Source of the DNA: Pycnopodia helianthoides
Taxonomy: Eukaryota; Echinodermata; Asteroidea; Forcipulatida; Asteriidae
Direction of reading: 5' to 3'
DNA length: 64,000 nt
Assembly (NCBI GenBank): GCA_032158295.1
Contig: CM063260.1
Location: 5,899,501 to 5,963,500, forward strand
Positions 1-11,999 of the stretch are shown here, piece after piece (positions within the stretch are counted from its first letter, which is position 1; each line of letters starts with the position of its first letter). Below the pieces are notes generated by a model. The model was not told where the DNA came from and did no database searches. It worked only from the letters and a program-made list of their open reading frames with translations. The translations under genes and the position numbers were made by a program.

Positions 1-800
1 GTCTGACGACATCGGGTGAATTGGGCGTTTTAAATATATACGGACGCTTTTATAACAAATTGAATGCCATCTAAATTCTACAAAAATTATGTTGTTCAAC
101 CACTAAAAGATATATACTTTTTTTCACACACAGTTGTTAAAATTGATTTATTCATACTTTGCAATCAATAATTGTTTGGAAATGTAAATGGTGAAAAATA
201 AGCCTCGTATTTAAGGTTACCCATTTCAAGCATTTTAAAATAAATTTGTTGATCATAATGTAACACATAACTGAACCCAGATTTACGGTGAGTGTATACC
301 CTCAACTGTCTGAGTGGTAGCGGGAAATAGTGGTGGACCGTCTCAAACCGCATCCTTTCCAGACTTGTCAGACACTGCACATAATTCGGACGGATGGTCA
401 CTGAGATTCACTGTCCCTCCACGCTCATCCAAGTCTTTCAAAAATGAGTAGGTGGGTTTTGTTTCAACTTGCCACTTTCAGATGATATTCTATGCCATCG
501 ATACCGAATCCCTTGGAAACTGCTAGTCCCCGCCCCTCCCCGAGGTGATAGCCGAATAGGTCAAAGGTTGCCCACTAGCTAGTCTGGTTACTCGAACGCC
601 TCCCCGAACACGTAACACCCTCAGCCCTGTTTGAACAGGGAACAAGACCACTGTCATGATAATAAAATTACAACCATCTTCTCTCGCCGTCGTCTTTTTA
701 CACACACATCGTCGATGCTGTTTAATTTTTCAGTGCATGCTGTGAACTCTTCCTTTGCGTCTTACTGCTTCGTTGAGGGAGCGAACCGAGACCATACACA
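1..800. other. No supported feature
   Basis: AT-rich sequence with short open frames on the minus strand (165-401 and 722-961). The latter contains a hydrophobic stretch (ELIGKFIGLLIVYGLGS) antisense to the candidate AGTRAP first exon. Neither resembles a family I know. Confidence 0.3.
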
Positions 801-857
801 ATGAGTAGCCCAATGAATTTGCCGATCAGCTCCATAATGGACAAGTGGGCGCTTAAG
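801..857 (+). CDS. Candidate first coding exon of AGTRAP-like gene
   Basis: Exon 2 of the AGTRAP homologue starts in phase 0 at the residues VIVATHF, where the human protein reads NLK-VILLGHW. An N-terminal exon of about 7-20 codons ending in phase 0 is therefore expected upstream. Here an ATG-initiated stretch ends WALK followed by the donor GTGAGC, giving LK directly before VIV as in human. Possible starts are ATG at 801, 813 and 837; the last has A at -3 and G at +4. The implied intron would be about 22.8 kb. A rival candidate is 15796-15825. The opposite strand is also open here (722-961), which weakens the claim. Confidence 0.35.
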
Positions 858-1549
858 GTGAGCGGAATTTCCTCAGTTTTTGCGAGTTGGGAGGCCCGAA
901 CCACGTCCCGGCATCGCCACCAATGTTTTGGCTGGCGTAGTCGTGACATCCACTGGTACAAATTGCGAAATAAACCGACCTAAAAGGGTGAAAATGCCGT
1001 CAATATTTCGGAAGGAATATATGGTCAACACAATATGCTGTCAATAATTGACGAATGAGCATGTTTGCTTGATTTTATTCCATCGTTTTGGTTTATTATG
1101 GGTTAATTAAGAACACCCCCCTGTGCGAATTTGAGAAAAGACTTGTTATTTAAATTTCTGCATACGCACTGTTACTTGTTAATGTTGATTTAGCGTTAGA
1201 TCGATCAGTTGAGTGGACTGATCCCATTGTCTCATTTATGGTTAATTAAATTTAGCCACCAAGAACAAAGTGTTGTTACCTCTGCTCACATTATCATAAT
1301 ATGCGCACAGTTTAAGATTTTCCCAGATCAGTTCTTAAATAAGGTTGCACTGAAAAGTGTTTATTTGCTTGGTCGGTCAATGGATAAAAAAATATATAAA
1401 AAAATAAATGACACTGATTAGTCACTGTGTGGGTGGGTACTCAATTACTACAAACAAGCCCTACCTTTTTTCAAACATGTTGATATTTTGTGCTAGTTCC
1501 AGCCAGTGACACAGTGTGCATGAGAATGTGAGAATAGCATGCCGGTGCG

Positions 1550-1602
1550 CTAGTTGCGATAATCGTAACCCTAGGATGGAGGGTTACGATTATTGCAACT
1601 AG
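1550..1602. repeat. Compact 23-bp-arm hairpin
   Basis: CTAGTTGCGATAATCGTAAC at 1550 continues to 1572 and recurs as its reverse complement at 1580-1602 with one mismatch and a 7-nt loop. It sits between unrelated sequences just upstream of a SINE. Confidence 0.75.
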
Positions 1603-1631
1603 CCGTTGGGCGTGTGTTTACATACTGTATT

Positions 1632-1800
1632 GTGGTCGGGTTAGCGTAGTGGTATGTTACCTTGCCTTTCACCTCTGGGACCTCGGTTCAAATCCTGGCG
1701 AGGGGGGGGGGCACTCTGTGGATTGGGTTTTCAGTCCCTACCTGATTGCTTTGGTTTTCCCTTGATTACTTCCCTGGGGTTTTCCTCCCACATTTGTACG
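1632..1800 (+). mobile_element. tRNA-derived SINE, family A
   Basis: A tRNA-like head with A-box-like GGTTAGCGTAGTGGTATG and B-box-like GGTTCAAATCC is followed by a body containing TGTGGATTGGGTTTTCAGTC and CTGGGGTTTTCCTCCCACAT. The same unit recurs at 4445, 9081, 9380, 9697 and 61355. Confidence 0.75.
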
Positions 1801-2857
1801 GCCGTTTGCATACATGTAATTGCGTTTGTTCTTTTCTATGCGCCATCGAATCAAAAAGTTATGCGCGAATGTGAAGCACAATCAATGTACATGCGAGACT
1901 GCGGGTGTTACCCATCCATTGTGTGCACCAGGGTGCTGATTTTAACGCGCAGTCGCCCATTCGTTCGTCTGTGCCTAACGTGACGATTTTTAGAACAAAG
2001 TCATTCTTGGTCCATCTTTTGAAGCTGATTTTGCTCCCCCTTGACAGCTAGGCATCTCTAATCACAAATAAACTTGTGGAGTAAAAAGCATAACATTCAT
2101 TATCGTTTTTATAGCTTCAATAAATCCGCACTGCACAGTAAGTATAACCAACATATTACACACTCCCAATTGGTACATGGAAAATATATTTTTAAAAAGT
2201 CTCCCCAAAATTTCAAAATTTAAATATAAACACATGGTTCGTCGTAACCCTCCAAACTCCAGTCAATGACTGTCAGGAAGCTCAAGTATTAACATGTACA
2301 TCGCAACTACCTTAATACCTGATTATTTATATTTTTCAAAATATATTTGTGTACAAAGGTATCCAACCCTTGTTTTAATTGAACTTGGTTGTGTTTTCAA
2401 TCTGCTCAAATACTGCATTTTAAAATTATTTGTATACATAGCACTCCACACGATTGACATCACTTTTGCTTAAAATATCCGTATGTCAGACGAACATTCC
2501 ACCACCAGCTCTCATGCAATCACTGCATCGGCGCGCCAGACCACATTAGTATGTACAGTCAGTACACGCGAGTAAACATGAAGCTCGGACATGAATGTAC
2601 GCGCGCCTACGTAAGTGAATTTTTTGACCCGTTGTCTGAGGTCCGGGAGCTGAGCTTCTATTTTTAGCGTTGCAGAGTGTTTTGCAGATGTTTAAAATGA
2701 GATTGTAACAAACCACAGATTCAACCAAGTTTAGCACCTGCCTTGGACTATAACACTCCTAGCATGATTGGTCGGTGAGCACTTGGCTGTGTGGAAAAAT
2801 TAGAACGCTTGGTGTAGCTCAAAGCCAAAACACATGTTGGCAGTAAAGATGCAGAGA
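1801..2857. other. AT-rich interval without a recognised gene
   Basis: No splice-consistent exon or repeat copy was recognised. Open frames here are short and composition-driven. Confidence 0.4.
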
Positions 2858-3047
2858 GCTGCCAACTCTCCCTGCTTCTGCAGAAAGTAAACCAACCTTT
2901 ACATGTTCTGATGAACGAATTTAAAAATTCCTTTATTAAGGAAACTTTCTTTCCTAATATTTTGAATGTAATTCTAAATATCTTCCTGATTTTTGGACAA
3001 AATCTCCCTAATTGCAAGATGCAAATGTTGGCAGCTCTTAAGATGGC
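2858..3047. mobile_element. Short inverted-ended repeat (GAGCTGCCAAC family), copy 1
   Basis: It starts GAGAGCTGCCAACTC and ends GTTGGCAGCTCTT, giving short terminal inverted repeats. The interior contains ACATGTTCTGATGAACGAAT and TTCTAAATATCTTCCTGATT. A diverged copy lies at 3532-3719. Confidence 0.6.
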
Positions 3048-3531
3048 GTCTATCAGGAACTATCATGGTTTATCATGGCGTGGGAAGCCATTTTGTTTCT
3101 TTCCCATTCTAATCAATACAAATCAAACTGGCTTGATGGGGAGAAAAGTCTGGCCCCTTTAAGGAATTAGTATTCAAGATTACTGATGTAGACAGGGAAC
3201 ACTTCATGTAGTGGCTGTTGGGTGTATTACTTTAAAGTGGAAGGTCGTACAGGGTACCAGCATTAGTTCACTTCATTTTTATGCAGTAGTGGCATGAGGC
3301 ACTCATGTATTGATTCTCCTTACAGTATCTGTTCTGCGAAAAACCAATAATGGCTAGAATTACGGACACGCTTGTGCACAGACTACCCCGTTACTGTACG
3401 TTTGCACTCAGACACTGGTTGTGCATCTACTGTGTGTCCAGGAAGTTTACATTGATCTACATTAGGCAATATTGAAAAACAAAACAAACAATTAAACACA
3501 AACAACCCATTGAGTATTAAAGCATCAATGC

Positions 3532-3719
3532 TGGGCTGCCAACTTCTGCAGAAAGTCCCCTGGAAATTGACCAATCTCTCCATGTTCTGATATGAACAAA
3601 TTTGACAATCTCCCTGATTGTGGAAACTTGTTCCCTGTTGTTGAATGCAATTCTAAATATCTCCCTGATTGTTGTACAAAATTACATGATGTTAAATGCA
3701 AAATCTCCCTGCAGCTCTG
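3532..3719. mobile_element. GAGCTGCCAAC-family repeat, copy 2
   Basis: Same order of blocks as 2858-3047 (GCTGCCAACTTCTGCAGAAA, CCATGTTCTGATATGAACAA, ATTCTAAATATCTCCCTGAT), ending CTCCCTGCAGCTCT. Two copies within 700 bp. Confidence 0.6.
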
Positions 3720-3799
3720 TAAATGGCATGATGTTTGTTCAGTGAAGGCTGTATGCAATGATGCACCACAAGTAGCAGACAAGGAACAATTCTCTAAAT

Positions 3800-5310
3800 G
3801 ACGCTATTTCAGACAGACACAAAAAACATACATCTTTAGTATACTATAAGGAGTGACATTGTGGATTTTCCCAATGGTTTTCTGTTGTCCCTTTTCTTAA
3901 ATCTTTCTTGTTAAAAACGTTGTGGGGTTAACCCCACCAGTGTTTAATTTTAAACAAAACAAAAAACAAAAAACACAAGTACAGTTTCCTACCTTAAGAA
4001 AAAGCACCCACAATGTAGCTCTTGTAACCCTAACCCAACAGACAAACAGACAATTGATACAAAACACATCCCTCTGCAAAAACAAATAAAATAATGTAAA
4101 AAATAGATAAAACAAATAAATAAATAAATGAATAATACAAATATAATGAGAATAAATAAATAGTCCTAAATAAATCTACATGTTTATAAAAATAAAACAA
4201 AATCCTACTATATAGCAGATTCAAATCACATAACAAAAACAACCCTCGGGTAAAAAAAAGAAAAAATTATAAACAATAAAAATATATGGGATTTGGTAAA
4301 AGGAGGTCCAAATTTGCTGTAATTTTAAAACTGGGGTGTCCAAATTGCTCACTTACAATACATTCACATGTAAATGACAGATAAAACAGGGTGTCCACAT
4401 TTAAAACATGGTGCCAAAAGACACCCAGACACCCCCTCTAGTTAACACTATGCCCCCACCCCCCAGTTCGAATCCTGGACCGGACGGAGCCTTGCATGTG
4501 GATTTGGTTTTCAGTTCCTTCCTGAATGTCTTTGAGGCTTTCCCCATCATGTTTTTTTTTCTTCTTCAACATTTCTTCATCGTCTTCTCTACACTCCTTC
4601 AGGCCAGTGGGGTTAACCAGTCGCCATTGAGAGTCCGTTGGTTTCATTATTCAAAAGATATTAATAATAAATAGCAACAGTATAATAATAATAACAATAA
4701 TGATACTTTCAATCAAAATGATTGCGTCTTGGATTGAAATGGAAGGTATTGATAATAGTAGCGACAATAATAATAAACTTCCATCCCTAAGAATGCGTTT
4801 CGGAATGACATGAAAGCACAAAATTTCTTTAGACAAAAAAACAAAAACATTGAACTTTCTCTTTAAAGGCCAACAAGAGCATAACGTTGATGCCTAACGG
4901 GTGTTTACTGCGAGGGGAAAAAACCAATAAAACCAACAGAATTACAATCACTAGGGACAGAGGGTTGGAGAACAGTGAGTTGATTTACGCAGCGGGACTT
5001 GACTTTATTTACATAATCTTGGATTCCTGACCAGAGTGGACTCTCTTTCCAACCATGATTGCTCTTCCGTGTTGACCTCGTGTTCTTGTCCTCTTGAAAA
5101 TATTACTGGCTCATTGTTGTTCCTATTGAGAGGGGGGATATTAATTGATCTTTGTTATGGTTTTGATTTTTGATTTTTTTTTTACAGTGGATCAATTTTT
5201 TTTTAAACAGATGTTTGGAGCAAATTTACAGGGCTGCCAATGTTAAATTTGTTTCAAATTTCAGGAACCCCCCCCCTGAACAAAGATATTGACAAAATAG
5301 AAGACTGTCA
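3800..5310. other. AT-rich low-complexity stretch with a SINE fragment
   Basis: A-rich at 3950-4280 with many AAATAAATA motifs, then a diverged family A SINE at 4445-4630 (GTTCGAATCCTGGACC, GTGGATTTGGTTTTCAGTTC). AT-rich trinucleotide runs follow at 4660-4780. No gene seen. Confidence 0.5.
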
Positions 5311-5317
5311 ACATTAG

Positions 5318-5420
5318 GGCTAGATGGCTCAGTAGGTAGAGCGCTGGCACGAGAATCCGGAGGTTGCAGTTTCAAATCCCGTTCTAGTAAAAAAATATTT
5401 GTTCAACCCCAAATTTGCTA
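5318..5420 (+). mobile_element. tRNA-derived SINE, family D
   Basis: The tRNA-like head TAGATGGCTCAGTAGGTAGA with GTTTCAAATCCCGTTCTAG is followed by TTGTTCAACCCCAAATTTG. A reverse-strand copy with the same 3' flank is at 23724-23831, so this is a dispersed SINE and not a tRNA gene. Confidence 0.7.
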
Positions 5421-5559
5421 TAAAAGAGAGACATGATAAATGTAGGGAATAGTTTTAAAAATGACTTTTGAAAAATAAACGTCATACGTAAATTTACATT
5501 ACAATATTTGGTACTTCCACATTGTGATTTTTTTAAACTGTACAATGTTGAATTTTTAA

Positions 5560-5705
5560 AAAACCATATTCACGTGACTCCGGTGACCAGTTAAGCTTTA
5601 AAATGTCACCGGTTTGTTATTTCATGTTGGTTCACATTTAAGTGTGGTGTGGGGGATACTGGTCTTCGACAATTATCGATGTTGGCCTCGTGCTTGAAAT
5701 AAAAC
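5560..5705. mobile_element. Dispersed repeat (GTGACTCCGGTGACC family)
   Basis: Blocks GTGACTCCGGTGACCAGTTA, GGATACTGGTCTTCGACAAT and TGTTGGCCTCGTGCTT recur at 60495-60625, and reversed at 61565-61700. Confidence 0.55.
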
Positions 5706-6204
5706 GATCCTTTCCCGTAAACATATAAATATTTTATTCAAAGCCCTCTTTGACAGTATTTTAGCTGGTCCTCGGTTTTTTTTTTACTACTGACATTTAG
5801 AGACGGGACGAATGCTTGATAGAGCGAAACAGTCTTGCACAAAAGACAAATTGAATGTGAACCGGTTTTATTGCACATAACATACATGTACATGTGCAGG
5901 TACTCTGCATTGTATTTTCTTTTCTTTAATTTATTAATTGGAAACATTGCAATTTTGGTACAAAGACATACATTAGGCCTAATAGAAATAATTGCTGGTT
6001 TCCGGTAACCCGACCGTCCTTGCAAAAACCTTGCGACCGTAAAAATTTTATCGACGTTTGTGGCAAAATAACATTTATTTTTTGTACCCACCCTTCATAA
6101 GCTTCCGGTCTAAACATACGAAAAATGTGTTTATAGATACAAATTTTAAAATGCACATTTTGTGGAGATCAATTCCGAGAATTCTGGCAACAAGTTCGTA
6201 CATT

Positions 6205-6572
6205 TATTATTTAATAATAATAATAATAATAATAACCAGTTCTTATAATAGCGCATTTCACAATAATGTATCAAGGCGCTTTACATTAGTGCCCTGGTCA
6301 TTGGGCCAATAGCATTCCTGTAATCTTTCTCAGCTCCCTGGGGAGTATACAGCCCTGTGCTGCCGTGGCGCTCCGAAGGCTTTTTCATACACAATATCAA
6401 CCTCTACTCTCGCAGGTACCCATTTATACCCCTGGGTGGAGAGAAGCAATTATAGTAAAGCATCTTGCTCAAGGACACGAGTGTCATGACCGGGATTCGA
6501 ACCCACACCCCGATGACTCGACCACCAGAACTTGAATCCGATGCTCTAAACCACTCGGCCATGACACCCTAC
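6205..6572 (-). mobile_element. Full-length tRNA-derived SINE, family B, with LINE-like tail
   Basis: Read on the minus strand, the head is GTCATGGCCGAGTGGTTTAG with B box GGTTCGAATCC, then GACACTCGTGTCCTTGAGCA. The body contains GGTACCTGCGAGAGTAGAGG. The 3' end is GCGCTATTATAAGAAC followed by (TTA)n. It is the most complete of about eight family copies in the window. Confidence 0.78.
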
Positions 6573-6851
6573 AATTTAAGCATAATTTCTTAAATTTTGC
6601 CTGCGCGGCTCTGCGACAGGCATTGCACAAAAGATGCACATTGCTGCTACACTTACACAAAAAAGATAACAATTTTATTGTAAATTAAAATAAAACAAAA
6701 AAATTCCCTACATTGTACCTACCGTTCCAAATTTTTCAGAGCATGTTACCGGAAACAAAAATATTTTTTTTTAAAGGCAAGAAAATATAACCACATTCTA
6801 AAGACAGTTTGACAACGGCACACCTGAAAGATTACAAAGAAGTAAACTTAA

Positions 6852-7066
6852 GGGGACACTATCGTCGTCGTGATCATTGTCTGCTTGTGGCTGGACATGG
6901 AAACATGAATCTCACCCAGTTGCTACACGCGCTCGCGTTGACCGTCACATCACAAACAAAAGTTTTAAAGAGTGCGGTCATTATTATCGCGTGTGCAGTA
7001 ACTGGGTGAGAGTTCAGAATTTAGTGTCCGGCCACAGACTCTCTGTGATCACGGCGACCGCGCCCC
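6852..7066. mobile_element. Palindromic TTAA-type element, diverged copy
   Basis: The left end TTAAGGGGACACTATCGTCG with GTGATCA and GGCTGGACATGG mirrors the right end GTGTCCGGCCACAGACTC, GTGATCACGGCGACCG, CGCCCCCTAA. The interior holds CTCACCCAGTTGCTACACG and its mirrored AACTGGGTGAGAGTTC. Related to 22903-23089. Confidence 0.65.
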
Positions 7067-7379
7067 CTAAATTACTGTCTAGTTGTTTTCCAAGTGCCAA
7101 TTAGACAAAGAACAATCCGAAAGCCACATCACATTGTGTCATTGTCAGCGGTCTCCCTTAACATTGTCAGCAGTGGTCGGCTGCCCAAATACCAGTTAAA
7201 AACACCTGAGGACCAGTCAGAATTCTCTCCAAGTGTTTCGACTGGCTAGTTCAGTCAGTGTTGAAAAGCATCCCTATTCAATACATATTTGCAATGTGGA
7301 CTAGTGAACAAGCTGGCGGACTATTAAAACAACAAGCTACATCATGTACCTAGTCCTGCTATCTATTCAACGTTCAGGT

Positions 7380-7747
7380 CAGGGCTTCCAACGTTACACT
7401 GGACCGCTGGCCCGAGGCCAGTGATTTTAGCATCGGGCCAGTAAACTCATGTCCGAACAAGTCCTCCGAACGTGTTTTTGTTCTTGTGTTTGTGTTCTCA
7501 AGTGTTGACTTTCAGTGTGATAAATACAATTCTGTTGATTATAAAAGACTACTTACCATTAATATACAAATGAGATAAATCTTCTCTTAGTGCTTTTTCA
7601 AATTCAAACAGTTCAATTATTAACCTGTGTAGGCATTTTTTCTTCTCACTTCGATTCTGGTCTTGTACTCAAAATTCCGGTGTCAGTAAATATTTTGAGC
7701 TACAAGCCCTGCGGTCTTGTGGGTTTTTCCCCCAAGTTATAGCCCTT
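7380..7747. mobile_element. MITE-2 copy (CAGGGCT ends, 5-bp target duplication)
   Basis: It starts CAGGGCTTCCAACGTTACAC and ends TTATAGCCCTT, flanked by CAGGT on both sides. It contains the family signature GAGGCCAGTGATTTTAGCAT and TTTGAGCTACAAGCCCTGCG. Confidence 0.75.
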
Positions 7748-7759
7748 CAGGTCAAACCC

Positions 7760-8256
7760 TGATTGTATACATGTAGGTTTGCATGTATTTCCCAATACTG
7801 TATTCCAGTTCTACAATATTGTACATGTATTATGTATACACTTTCTGTATTCATACAAAGTTAAAAATGCATTCCCACTGTGGTACTGTAACGTATGTTT
7901 ATTTTGATTCTTTCAATATTAACGATGGGTAACACAATCATATATTCTGTAGATGCCAATTTGCGATGCTAACTCGCTCCATTCATCGCGCCCGATTACC
8001 TGCGCAGAAAAATCTACACTGGGAAATTGGCTCATCTAATTAGTTTCTGCGGCCTCGCTCGGGTCGGACTTTAAACCATCAAATCCTCTGTTACTATAGC
8101 ATGTAAATGAATATCATCCAGCTAATTCATAAACGATAGGGCCGTACGTATTACACACGCGTACCTAGTTAATTAAAGATCTAAATGCAACAACGTATTA
8201 TGCACACGAACTTACACACATTTTTATGTTAAATGTTAATAAGGCCTGTGTGAAAA
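7760..8256. other. No supported feature
   Basis: AT-rich single-copy sequence without a gene or repeat that I can recognise. Confidence 0.35.
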
Positions 8257-8476
8257 GGCCTGGAATTTCAATCGTGGAAAGGGCAAGGACAATCTCATCT
8301 TGCGAAGGGTACAATTAAACAAACTTGAAGTTTATGGCAGCCAGGCCATGACCGGGGCAGCAAGGCCACGATTAGGGAACCGAGGCCATGACTGTGGCAG
8401 GTCATGACCGAGGCACCAAGGCCAAGACCGGGGCGGGTCATGACCAGAGCACTGAGGCCAAGACCAGGGCCCAGTT
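8257..8476. mobile_element. MITE-1 copy with partly expanded interior
   Basis: The left end is GGCCTGGAATTTCA. The interior shows several degenerate repeats of AGGCCATGACCGGGGCAG and ACCAAGGCCAAGACCGGG, longer than in unexpanded copies. The right terminus is missing. Confidence 0.6.
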
Positions 8477-9080
8477 TCATGGCTCTGCTTACATGTACAG
8501 CAAGCTAAAAATCTGTGCTTATGGTACTGTACAGTGGCAAGAAATGTTGGCCTGTGGATGTGCGTACATTACACATTTTGTACCAGCTTTCTTTGCCCAC
8601 ACAACTAGCGAAATTTTGTGTGTGACTGCAAGTACATACAGTGCATTACATGTTTATGTACAATACGTGTATAACCTCGTATACATGTAAGTAAGTGAAA
8701 ATTGTGAACTTGAGCGTAGAGTTCAATGGCATAAACCCCCTTGTACAGGCCGCCATCACTGACGTCAAACAATGGAAATGTGTACGCCCACGTGCCATGC
8801 AAAACTCTCAGCCAATGAAAGGTCTTCCTTGACCTTGCAGTGAGTGCTGTTTGAGCTTGTGACGTCGATTTGCAAGGGGGTCTATTGGTAAGAAGAACCA
8901 GGAAATTTGACCCAGGTGCAGACGTCATGGCCTCTGCAGAGCTGTCTGTCACTCTTTATTATTCAAGGCCTTTGTTGAGATATTTTTGCACATTGTTGCC
9001 CCTGCTAATTGACGCTTCGTTTTTTGAAAAGGGCCTTTTTCTCCTTTGTAACTTAGGGCACCTCTATTTAAAAACTGGGG

Positions 9081-9965
9081 TGGTCTGGTTGGCGTAGTGG
9101 TTTCTTTCCTCGTCTTCCACCTCTAGGACCCCGGCTCGAATCCCACTTAGGGCACTATGTGAATTGGGTTTTCTGTCCCTACCTGATAGCGGCACGTGCT
9201 TTAACTGAGACTTCCTTCCGTGTCTTCTCTCCATTGGGAGAGCGGATACTTGGCTAGTGTGGTAATTAAGTTAGCTTTTCTGAGAATCCTTGGCTTCACA
9301 ACCAAAATTGATAAATAAGTAACAATAAGTAAATGATAAATTTCAGGGACACCAAGGAAATGACCAGGGGCAACGGAGGTATTTCCTCGTCTTCCACCTC
9401 TAGGACCCCGGCTCGAATCCCACTTGGGGCACTATGTGGATTGGGTTTTCTGTCCCTACCTGATAGCGGCACATGTTTTCCCTGGAACAATTCTCTGGGG
9501 TTTTCCTCCCACATCTAAAACTGAGACTTCCTTCCGTGTCTTCTCTCCATTGGGAGAGCGGATACTTGGCTAGTGTGGTAATTAAGTTAGCTTTTCTGAG
9601 AATCCTTGGCTTCACAAACAAAATTGATAAACAAGTAACAATAAATAAATGATAAATTTCAGGGACACCAAGGAAATGACCAGGGGCAACGGAGGTATTT
9701 CCTCGTCGTCCACCTCTAGGACCCCGGCTCGAATCCCACTTGGGGCACTATGTGGATTGGATCTTCTGTCCCTACCTGATAGCGGCACGTGTTTTAACTG
9801 AGACTTCCTTCCGTGTTCTCTTTCCATTGGGAGTTGGGATACTTGGCTAGTGTGGTAATTAAGTTAGCTTTTCTGAGAATCCTTGGCTTCACAACCAAAA
9901 TTGATAAATAAGTAACAATAAATAAATGATAAATTTGAGACACACCAAGGAAATGACCAGGGGCA
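9081..9965 (+). mobile_element. Three tandem copies of SINE family A
   Basis: Successive SINE units start near 9081, 9380 and 9697. They are separated by an identical spacer GATAAATTTCAGGGACACCA, which recurs at 9335 and 9651 and, diverged, at 9928 (spacing 316 and 277 bp). Each unit has CTCGAATCCCACTT and a GATTGG-containing body. Shared spacers indicate segmental tandem duplication and not three separate insertions. Confidence 0.8.
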
Positions 9966-10869
9966 ACGGAGGTATTGCTCCGTGAAGTATCAGGCCTGCC
10001 TCCTAACCTAACAGTTTCTAAATTCTATTGAGGAAGTTAATCCTGACTTTGTAGGGTTTGGGTCTGCAAGGCCCAAATTGCAATTGCTTATAAATCATTG
10101 GAGCAGTCATTCATCACATTTACCAAATCTATGTCCAAACATTTGGGTTTTTCGGTAACCATAGAGTGGAGGGTTTGGAAGGATCATTGGAGCTTTTCTA
10201 GCCAAAGACTTTAGTGTGTTCATGAAGGTTCATGTATGCGTACAATTGCGGAGTAATTTGAGTTAAAACATTTAAGGCTAGTAAAGCATGTTAAGCTGAG
10301 GGGATGCTAAACATGTTTTTTTATTTACATCGCCTAACGACAAAGTTATGAAAGAATCATCTACTCTTAATTAATTAATTAATAATCTTAAGATTGACCA
10401 ACAAGGGAAAAACGTGGTTGAATCTTAAGTAAATATTTGGACTTTGTTCCAGAAGCTAGTGGCTTTTTAATTATAATTAACAGTAAATTTATATTTTAAA
10501 ATTTTTTTTGAGGGAGGGGGGCACTGACTCTTCAATATACCTTGGATTGTTGAAATGTCTATATTGACAATGTGAGGACGCGATATGAGCGTAGTTTGTA
10601 TATCGATTACAGTGTACGGTATGACACACAAACACCTGGCAACTAATCAATATGAGGATGCCATTTGTACAGAGCAGCCTTCTTCTTTATTTGTTTGTCT
10701 TCCTGTGCTTTTGTTTAAACGACACCGGCAGCGACAGCAGTTATCAATGAGGCTTGTATGAATGGACCAAAGAGAAAAAAAGGGGGACTAGTGATGTGTC
10801 GTGATATGTGTGTACATGTGTCACTGACATCACATAGCGCACAGTTAGCGTGGTCGTGTAGCGCCACCA
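9966..10869. other. No supported gene
   Basis: AT-rich sequence with palindromic TTAATTAATTAATAA near 10371. No repeat family or exon recognised. Confidence 0.35.
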
Positions 10870-11000
10870 AATTCAGGTTGTGGTGGCTGAGTCGACACAA
10901 TGTGGATTGTGGGTTCGAATCTCAGTCCCTGCGCTTGTGTCCTTGAGCAAGACACTTCACTGTAATTGCTCCTCGGCGTTATCGTCGTAACTTATGGATC
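10870..11000 (+). mobile_element. SINE family B fragment
   Basis: TGGTGGCTGAGTCGAC, GGGTTCGAATCTCAGTCC and GTCCTTGAGCAAGACACTTC match the family B head and first body block. The 3' part is absent. Confidence 0.6.
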
Positions 11001-11156
11001 CTGCCGAGTAACAAACGAAGTAGAAGTTGTAGAAGTACACGTTTCATTGGTTTGAATTGTTGCAATAGACATGCATTCGGTGACAAAACCGTATAGAGCA
11101 GCACACTTACATGTATATATGCGAACCTACCAACAGCAACTTTCAGATGACCTGAG

Positions 11157-11541
11157 CTGGGCTCGAAGTTAATACTGGACAGCAGGCCTGAGGCCAGTGA
11201 TGTTAGCCTCGGGCCAGTAAACTCATAATCAGAGAAGTCTGGCAGTCTTGTGTTTTTTCACTGAATAATAATACCCCACTGTGTAGTATCTTTAAAAACA
11301 AAAAGTTATAATATCTTTCAATTCTGTTGAGTATAAAAGTATACTTTCCCTAGACAAGTGAGATCAATCTTTTCTTGGCGCTTGTTCTAATATAAAACAG
11401 TTTATTGTTAAACTGTGTCAGATCTCTTTTTGTCATTTTGATTCTGGTCTTGTACACAGAATTCTGGTCCAGTAAAAATTTTGAGCTGCAAGTCCTGCGG
11501 TCTTGTGGATTCCCCCCCCCCCCCCCAAAGTTTGAGCCCTG
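11157..11541. mobile_element. MITE-2 copy
   Basis: Ends CTGGGCTCGAAG and GTTTGAGCCCTG, with CTGAG directly on both sides (11152-11156 and 11542-11546). The interior shares GGCCTGAGGCCAGTGATGTT and TGAGCTGCAAGTCCTGCGGT with the other copies. Confidence 0.75.
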
Positions 11542-11999
11542 CTGAGGATGGTTGGCATTGGCTTGAATCAGCCTTACCAAGCCACTTCAAAAACAATGGA
11601 ACGAACTTGGCGAACAATGGAAATGAACAGTTAACATGTAGTCACTGAGCAACGCCCGTGCGCTGCACTAGTGCAACTTGCACAGTCGTCACCACAGTCA
11701 GTGTCAATGGAAGACATTTTGTGCCAGTACATATTTGTACAAAAACATACTTAAAACATCATCTTGCACTATGCGGGTTGATCATTTATTGGGTTTAAAA
11801 TTCAAAATTGAATGTGGCCAGGGAATGTTTTTTTTAATGCTTTTTATTCCTAACTGACTGTAGAAATCTCCATGCAACTGCAGAAGGGCTGAAAATTTAC
11901 TGCCTTGTTCACAGGGGACATCATTTAAAGATAAGAATGTGTTATTATTATTTTCAATTCTATATCGTCAGGGATTTAAAACACAAAAATGAAGGGGTG

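Noticed and set aside
722..961. Minus-strand 79-codon frame with a hydrophobic stretch
   Set aside because: No family resemblance, no supporting splice sites, and it is antisense to a better-motivated candidate exon.
5318..5390. Possible tRNA gene
   Set aside because: The head is tRNA-like, but the same 3' flank occurs in a reverse copy at 23724, so it is a SINE. The tRNA-like heads of families A, B and C are rejected for the same reason.
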